A DNA stretch of 17,438 bases from Geothermovivens sp964644845 (GTDB lineage Bacteria; Zhuqueibacterota; Zhuqueibacteria; Oleimicrobiales; Geothermoviventaceae), in the NCBI GenBank assembly GCA_964644845.1, contig CAZXXS010000104.1, forward strand, positions 1 to 17,438. The letters run 5' to 3'. The notes beneath the pieces were generated by a model, which made no database searches, was not told the DNA's origin, and saw only the letters and a list, made by a program, of their open reading frames with translations. Shown here piece after piece: positions 15,045 through 17,438 of this stretch. The translations under genes were made by a program, and so were the position numbers. Within the stretch, counting starts at the first letter, position 1; every line of letters starts with the position of its first letter.

Positions 15045-15989
15045 ATGAGACCAGGTTTGTGGTCGCGAGTTGTGCTGTTGGCCGGTGCCGTCACGTGGTC
15101 CGTTGTTCTGATTCAACAACCTGTTGCTGGGCAAGAAGTGCTCAAACTGTGGCCTTCAGGGGCGCCAGGGGCGCGGCCAGTTCTGGAACCTGAGCAAGTT
15201 ACAAAGGGACACATCCTGCACGTGCACGAGCCAACACTCACTGTCTTTCTACCTGATTCGGCTCGGGCGATCGGCACCGGTGTAGTCATTTGCCCCGGTG
15301 GCGGCTACCGCGTGCTGTCGTTCGAGAAGGAAGGCACGCGGGTTGCGCGCTGGCTCAATTCGATTGGTGTGGCAGCGTTTGTGCTGAAATACCGACTCGC
15401 CGACTACGGATTCCCAGCTCCGATGCAGGATGCTTGTCGGGCAATGCGTCTCGTGCGCCGCCACGCCAGTCGATGGGGATTGAAACCAGATCGAATCGGC
15501 ATTCTGGGTTTTTCGGCCGGTGGACATCTGGCTTCGACGATTGGCACCCATTTCGACAGCCTACCGGAGGCAACTGATGATTCCCTGGGTGGGGTAAGCT
15601 GCCGACCGGACTTCATGATTTTGATCTACCCGGTGATTTCTCTAACCGACAGTCTGGGACACGCCGGTAGCCGCAAGAGCTTACTTGGTGAGGCGCCCGA
15701 CTCCAATCTGGTAGCTCGCTTCTGCAACGAGAGGCAGGTAACGTCGGCTACGCCGCCGACCTTCCTTGTCCACGGCAGCGACGATCTGGCCGTGCCCGTG
15801 CTTGGCAGCGTTGCGTTCTACACAGCACTTCAGAAGGCCGGCGTACCGGCAGAACTGCACGTGTACGCCCACGGTCCGCACGGATTCGGGCTCGGACTCG
15901 GGTTCGGAGAAGTGGCGACGTGGCCTCTTCTGTGCGAGCAGTGGCTGCGGCAGCTTGGATTCCTGCCCGAAAAGCCGGCAGGAAAGTAA
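15045..15989 (+). CDS. Secreted alpha/beta-hydrolase (acetyl-esterase-like)
   Basis: 314 residues from ATG 15045, chosen over an in-frame GTG at 15018 because GGAGG lies six bases before it. A Sec signal peptide ends near residue 29 (PVAGQ). The fold markers are: oxyanion segment CPGGGYRVLS (83-92), nucleophile Ser157 in GFSAGG, acid Asp247 in HGSDDLAVP and His279 in HGPHGF. It matches the BD-FAE/acetyl-xylan-esterase-like hydrolases common beside glycoside hydrolases. Probable role: removing O-acetyl groups from plant or algal polysaccharide so that the neighbouring GH95 enzyme can reach its sugar. Length is normal. Exact substrate is inferred from context only. Xylan, pectin or another ester could equally be the target. 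Confidence 0.9.
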   Translation: MRPGLWSRVVLLAGAVTWSVVLIQQPVAGQEVLKLWPSGAPGARPVLEPEQVTKGHILHVHEPTLTVFLPDSARAIGTGVVICPGGGYRVLSFEKEGTRVARWLNSIGVAAFVLKYRLADYGFPAPMQDACRAMRLVRRHASRWGLKPDRIGILGFSAGGHLASTIGTHFDSLPEATDDSLGGVSCRPDFMILIYPVISLTDSLGHAGSRKSLLGEAPDSNLVARFCNERQVTSATPPTFLVHGSDDLAVPVLGSVAFYTALQKAGVPAELHVYAHGPHGFGLGLGFGEVATWPLLCEQWLRQLGFLPEKPAGK

Positions 15990-16203
15990 TCCGGTTCCAC
16001 CGGAGAGTACCCGATTGGTGGAGCGTTGGAGGCGACTGGGATCCGGCGAGTGAAACGAGGTGCTCGACGGCCCCTCGGGCGCAGGAAACAGAATTCTGGA
16101 CGATCTGGCTGCAGCTGCGCCCTGGAAATCCGGTGGCAGGTGGAGCGCTGTTCCTGGCAGGACGGTTGTTTGTGCACGAACGGAGTTTGTCTCCATGTGG
16201 CGC
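15990..16203. other. Convergent intergenic region between esterase and the 205-residue protein
   Basis: No gene was seen. A short TCCGG-ttcca-CCGGA hairpin follows the esterase stop without a T-run, so the plus-strand transcript has no obvious intrinsic terminator. The remainder up to 16289 holds the minus-strand terminator listed next. Confidence 0.4.
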
Positions 16204-16243
16204 AAAAAACGGAGGCTGCTGGCACTAAGCGCAACAGCCTCCG
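16204..16243 (-). terminator. Intrinsic terminator for the 205-residue protein gene
   Basis: On the minus strand a perfect 9-bp stem, CGGAGGCTG (16243-16235) with CAGCCTCCG (16218-16210), around 16 bases, is followed directly by TTTTTT (16209-16204). It lies about 50 bases downstream of the gene's stop. This is the clearest terminator in the window. Confidence 0.85.
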
Positions 16244-16289
16244 GTGGTCGGTTCGCTGGCCTGGATGAGGAAAGGGACGTGGATGTGGC

Positions 16290-16907
16290 TCACGCGTCCA
16301 CCCACGCTACCTTTTTGTCGCGGAGACTGCGGTTGAGCAGATCGGCGTGTTCCACAGTCACGGGGTATTCTTCGAGGACGTCGAGCTCGTAGCCGCCTTC
16401 TTCGTCGATTTCGGCTTCGTTCAACACCAACACGCCGCGATCCAGATCCGCCGTGTACACCAGGACAATCTGTGTGCCGAGGTAGTCGCGGATTGTTGCA
16501 TCTTGCAAGGCTTGTTCAAGCCCCTTTGCTGCGAAGATGCGCACGTGAACCACGATGTCGATCGGCAAATCCTGTTTGGCCAGGGCCCGTAACGTTTCCA
16601 CGAAGAGTTCCTTCGTCTCCTCGATGGGTGTTTCCCCGCCGAACATGAGCACTACGGCTTCAGGTTCGAAGGCAGCGACGCCTTCCGCCACCTCGCTCGC
16701 TGCGCCTTTTTCCACGACGAAGTGCGCAAAACGTCCGGATGTGCGGTCGACGAAGCTCGCCTCCGCAGCAGCACTGATGGCCAGGCAAATGGTGTTTTTG
16801 ACCGACACGAAGGCTACCCTGCTGTACTCGCGCAGCATTTCGTGACCGACCACTCTGCCGGTCAGCGCACGCAGAGCGATTTCTTCCGAGTACGTTGTCT
16901 TGGGCAT
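16290..16907 (-). CDS. Uncharacterised protein, 205 residues
   Basis: I do not recognise this family. The start is placed at ATG 16907 because AAGGAGGG sits four bases upstream; a frame open for 51 codons further upstream has no ribosome site. It is a soluble, acidic protein with no signal peptide or membrane segment. Alternating hydrophobic strands and helices are suggested by AFVSVKNTICLAISAAAEASFVD, then AHFVVEKG, AVVLMFGGETP, IDIVVHVRIF, IVLVYTADL and a C-terminal half rich in Glu and Asp, ending LLNRSLRDKKVAWVDA. A Rossmann-like alpha/beta fold is possible but no nucleotide-binding loop or metal motif is visible. It has its own terminator and a long dyad in its leader, so it is probably a single-gene transcription unit. 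It converges on the esterase gene. Function unknown. Confidence 0.8.
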   Translation of the reverse strand: MPKTTYSEEIALRALTGRVVGHEMLREYSRVAFVSVKNTICLAISAAAEASFVDRTSGRFAHFVVEKGAASEVAEGVAAFEPEAVVLMFGGETPIEETKELFVETLRALAKQDLPIDIVVHVRIFAAKGLEQALQDATIRDYLGTQIVLVYTADLDRGVLVLNEAEIDEEGGYELDVLEEYPVTVEHADLLNRSLRDKKVAWVDA

Positions 16908-16985
16908 GTGTCCCTCCTTGGGCTCTGTGCGTTGTGTGAAGCGCCATTCCCCTTGTTTTACCACCCGGTTTGACGCTACCACCCG

Positions 16986-17026
16986 CCAAAAGAGACAACA
17001 TTCGTCCGGATTCGCTTCTCTTTTGG
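16986..17026 (-). promoter_or_regulatory. Perfect 10-bp inverted repeat upstream of the 205-residue protein gene
   Basis: CCAAAAGAGA (16986-16995) and TCTCTTTTGG (17017-17026) are perfect arms around 21 bases. The spacer carries two direct ATTCG copies and a TCCGGA palindrome near the centre. It lies about 80-120 bases upstream of the ATG. It could be an operator or a leader hairpin. Confidence 0.5.
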
Positions 17027-17260
17027 AGACGGCTTCAACGGGGGACAGTTGAGACCGCACGCGGAATCACGCTGTCCAACAGAGCTTTCCTTGACCGCGA
17101 CTGCCACGGTCCTGTCCAGACTTGCTGGATGGCACGCTACACTGGTGCCGGGTGACTGCAAGGGGGCTTCCGCGGAGATCGCCGGGAACCCTTAGCTGGC
17201 ACTCAATGGTTTCGCCAGCTGTGAAAGGGGACGTGGCAGCGGAACGGAATTTGGAAACGC
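17027..17260. other. Gene-free region upstream of the 205-residue protein gene
   Basis: No recognised gene or promoter with good boxes. Together with 16908-16985 and the repeat to its right it makes a gene-free stretch of about 530 bases. Open frames are short and run into the repeat. Confidence 0.4.
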
Positions 17261-17438
17261 ACCCGCCCAGGGATGAAATGCCCAGGCTACGGAAGAAACC
17301 GCCGCCTGAAGGCGGCTTCAATTTTGTTAAATGTAGGCTCTTGCGCGCGGCCGATTTTGCCCTGTCTCTGTGTTTGCTACCGTCTTTGGCGACTTTTTGA
17401 CGGGCTTGTAGAAACGCCCCCAACGAGCAAGAACGCCA
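17261..17438 (-). repeat. Dispersed repeat copy B, inverted relative to 11871-12047; continues past the window
   Basis: Read on the minus strand it parallels copy A from its GGCGT-TTGGGGGCGTTTCTAC start through AAAAGTCGCC, AACAAAATTGAAGCC and the GCCGCCT/AGGCGGC hairpin to a closing GGGCGGGT, with scattered mismatches. The second hairpin differs in orientation (see findings). Similarity still holds at the last base, so the true end lies outside the window. Confidence 0.88.

Noticed and set aside
17067..17423. Minus-strand open frame ending in a KPPSGGGFFRS-type segment, with a similar plus-strand frame at 11738-12085
   Set aside because: The shared peptide is simply the translation of the 178-bp repeat and its hairpin; there is no ribosome site and the copies lie in different contexts.
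1..17438. tRNA genes or a CRISPR array
   Set aside because: No T-loop GTTCGANTC pattern with matching arms and no regularly spaced short direct repeats were found by eye.

Overview
The window is about 17.4 kb from a Gram-negative, two-membrane bacterium of moderately high GC. The evidence is an MCE/Mla-type lipid transporter with an outer-envelope lipoprotein, together with Sec and Tat signal peptides. Good GGAGG-type ribosome sites precede most isolated genes, which argues against classical Bacteroidia/Flavobacteriia. The mix of a SpoIIE/RsbW/STAS partner switch, a PAS-rich hybrid kinase and GH95 is compatible with lineages such as KSB1, Calditrichota or Rhodothermota. That placement is a guess; no rRNA or tRNA is present to settle it.

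Region 1 (17-5444, all minus strand) is the most interesting part. Reading in the direction of transcription it runs: GAF-SpoIIE/PP2C phosphatase, a 196-bp gap, RsbW-like kinase, STAS protein, MlaE permease, MlaF ATPase, MlaD substrate-binding protein and a PqiC-like lipoprotein. From the kinase onward every junction overlaps or is within 9 bp, so this is one translationally coupled operon. The STAS gene sits where an MlaB-type subunit would be expected, but it keeps a SpoIIAA-like DSSG phospho-acceptor motif and is beside its likely kinase and phosphatase. No sigma factor is present. The simplest reading is that phosphorylation of STAS may gate lipid transport, or that one STAS protein serves both roles.

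Region 2 (5445-9890) holds a long gene-poor stretch of about 1.4 kb and then a 1002-residue membrane hybrid histidine kinase (three membrane helices, four PAS domains, HisKA, HATPase, receiver).

Region 3 (9891-12264) is a gene-poor spacer with a possible terminator, a Tat-exported aldo/keto reductase (minus), and a repeat-rich intergenic region.

Region 4 (12265-17438) holds a secreted GH95 alpha-L-fucosidase-type enzyme and a secreted alpha/beta-hydrolase esterase (both plus), probably acting together on acetylated fucose- or galactose-bearing glycans. They converge on an unrecognised 205-residue protein (minus) that ends in a strong intrinsic terminator and has a long dyad in its leader. 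A repeat of about 178 bp lies in inverted orientation on either side of this region (11871-12047 and 17261-17438).

No CRISPR array, transposase, integrase, tRNA or rRNA was recognised.
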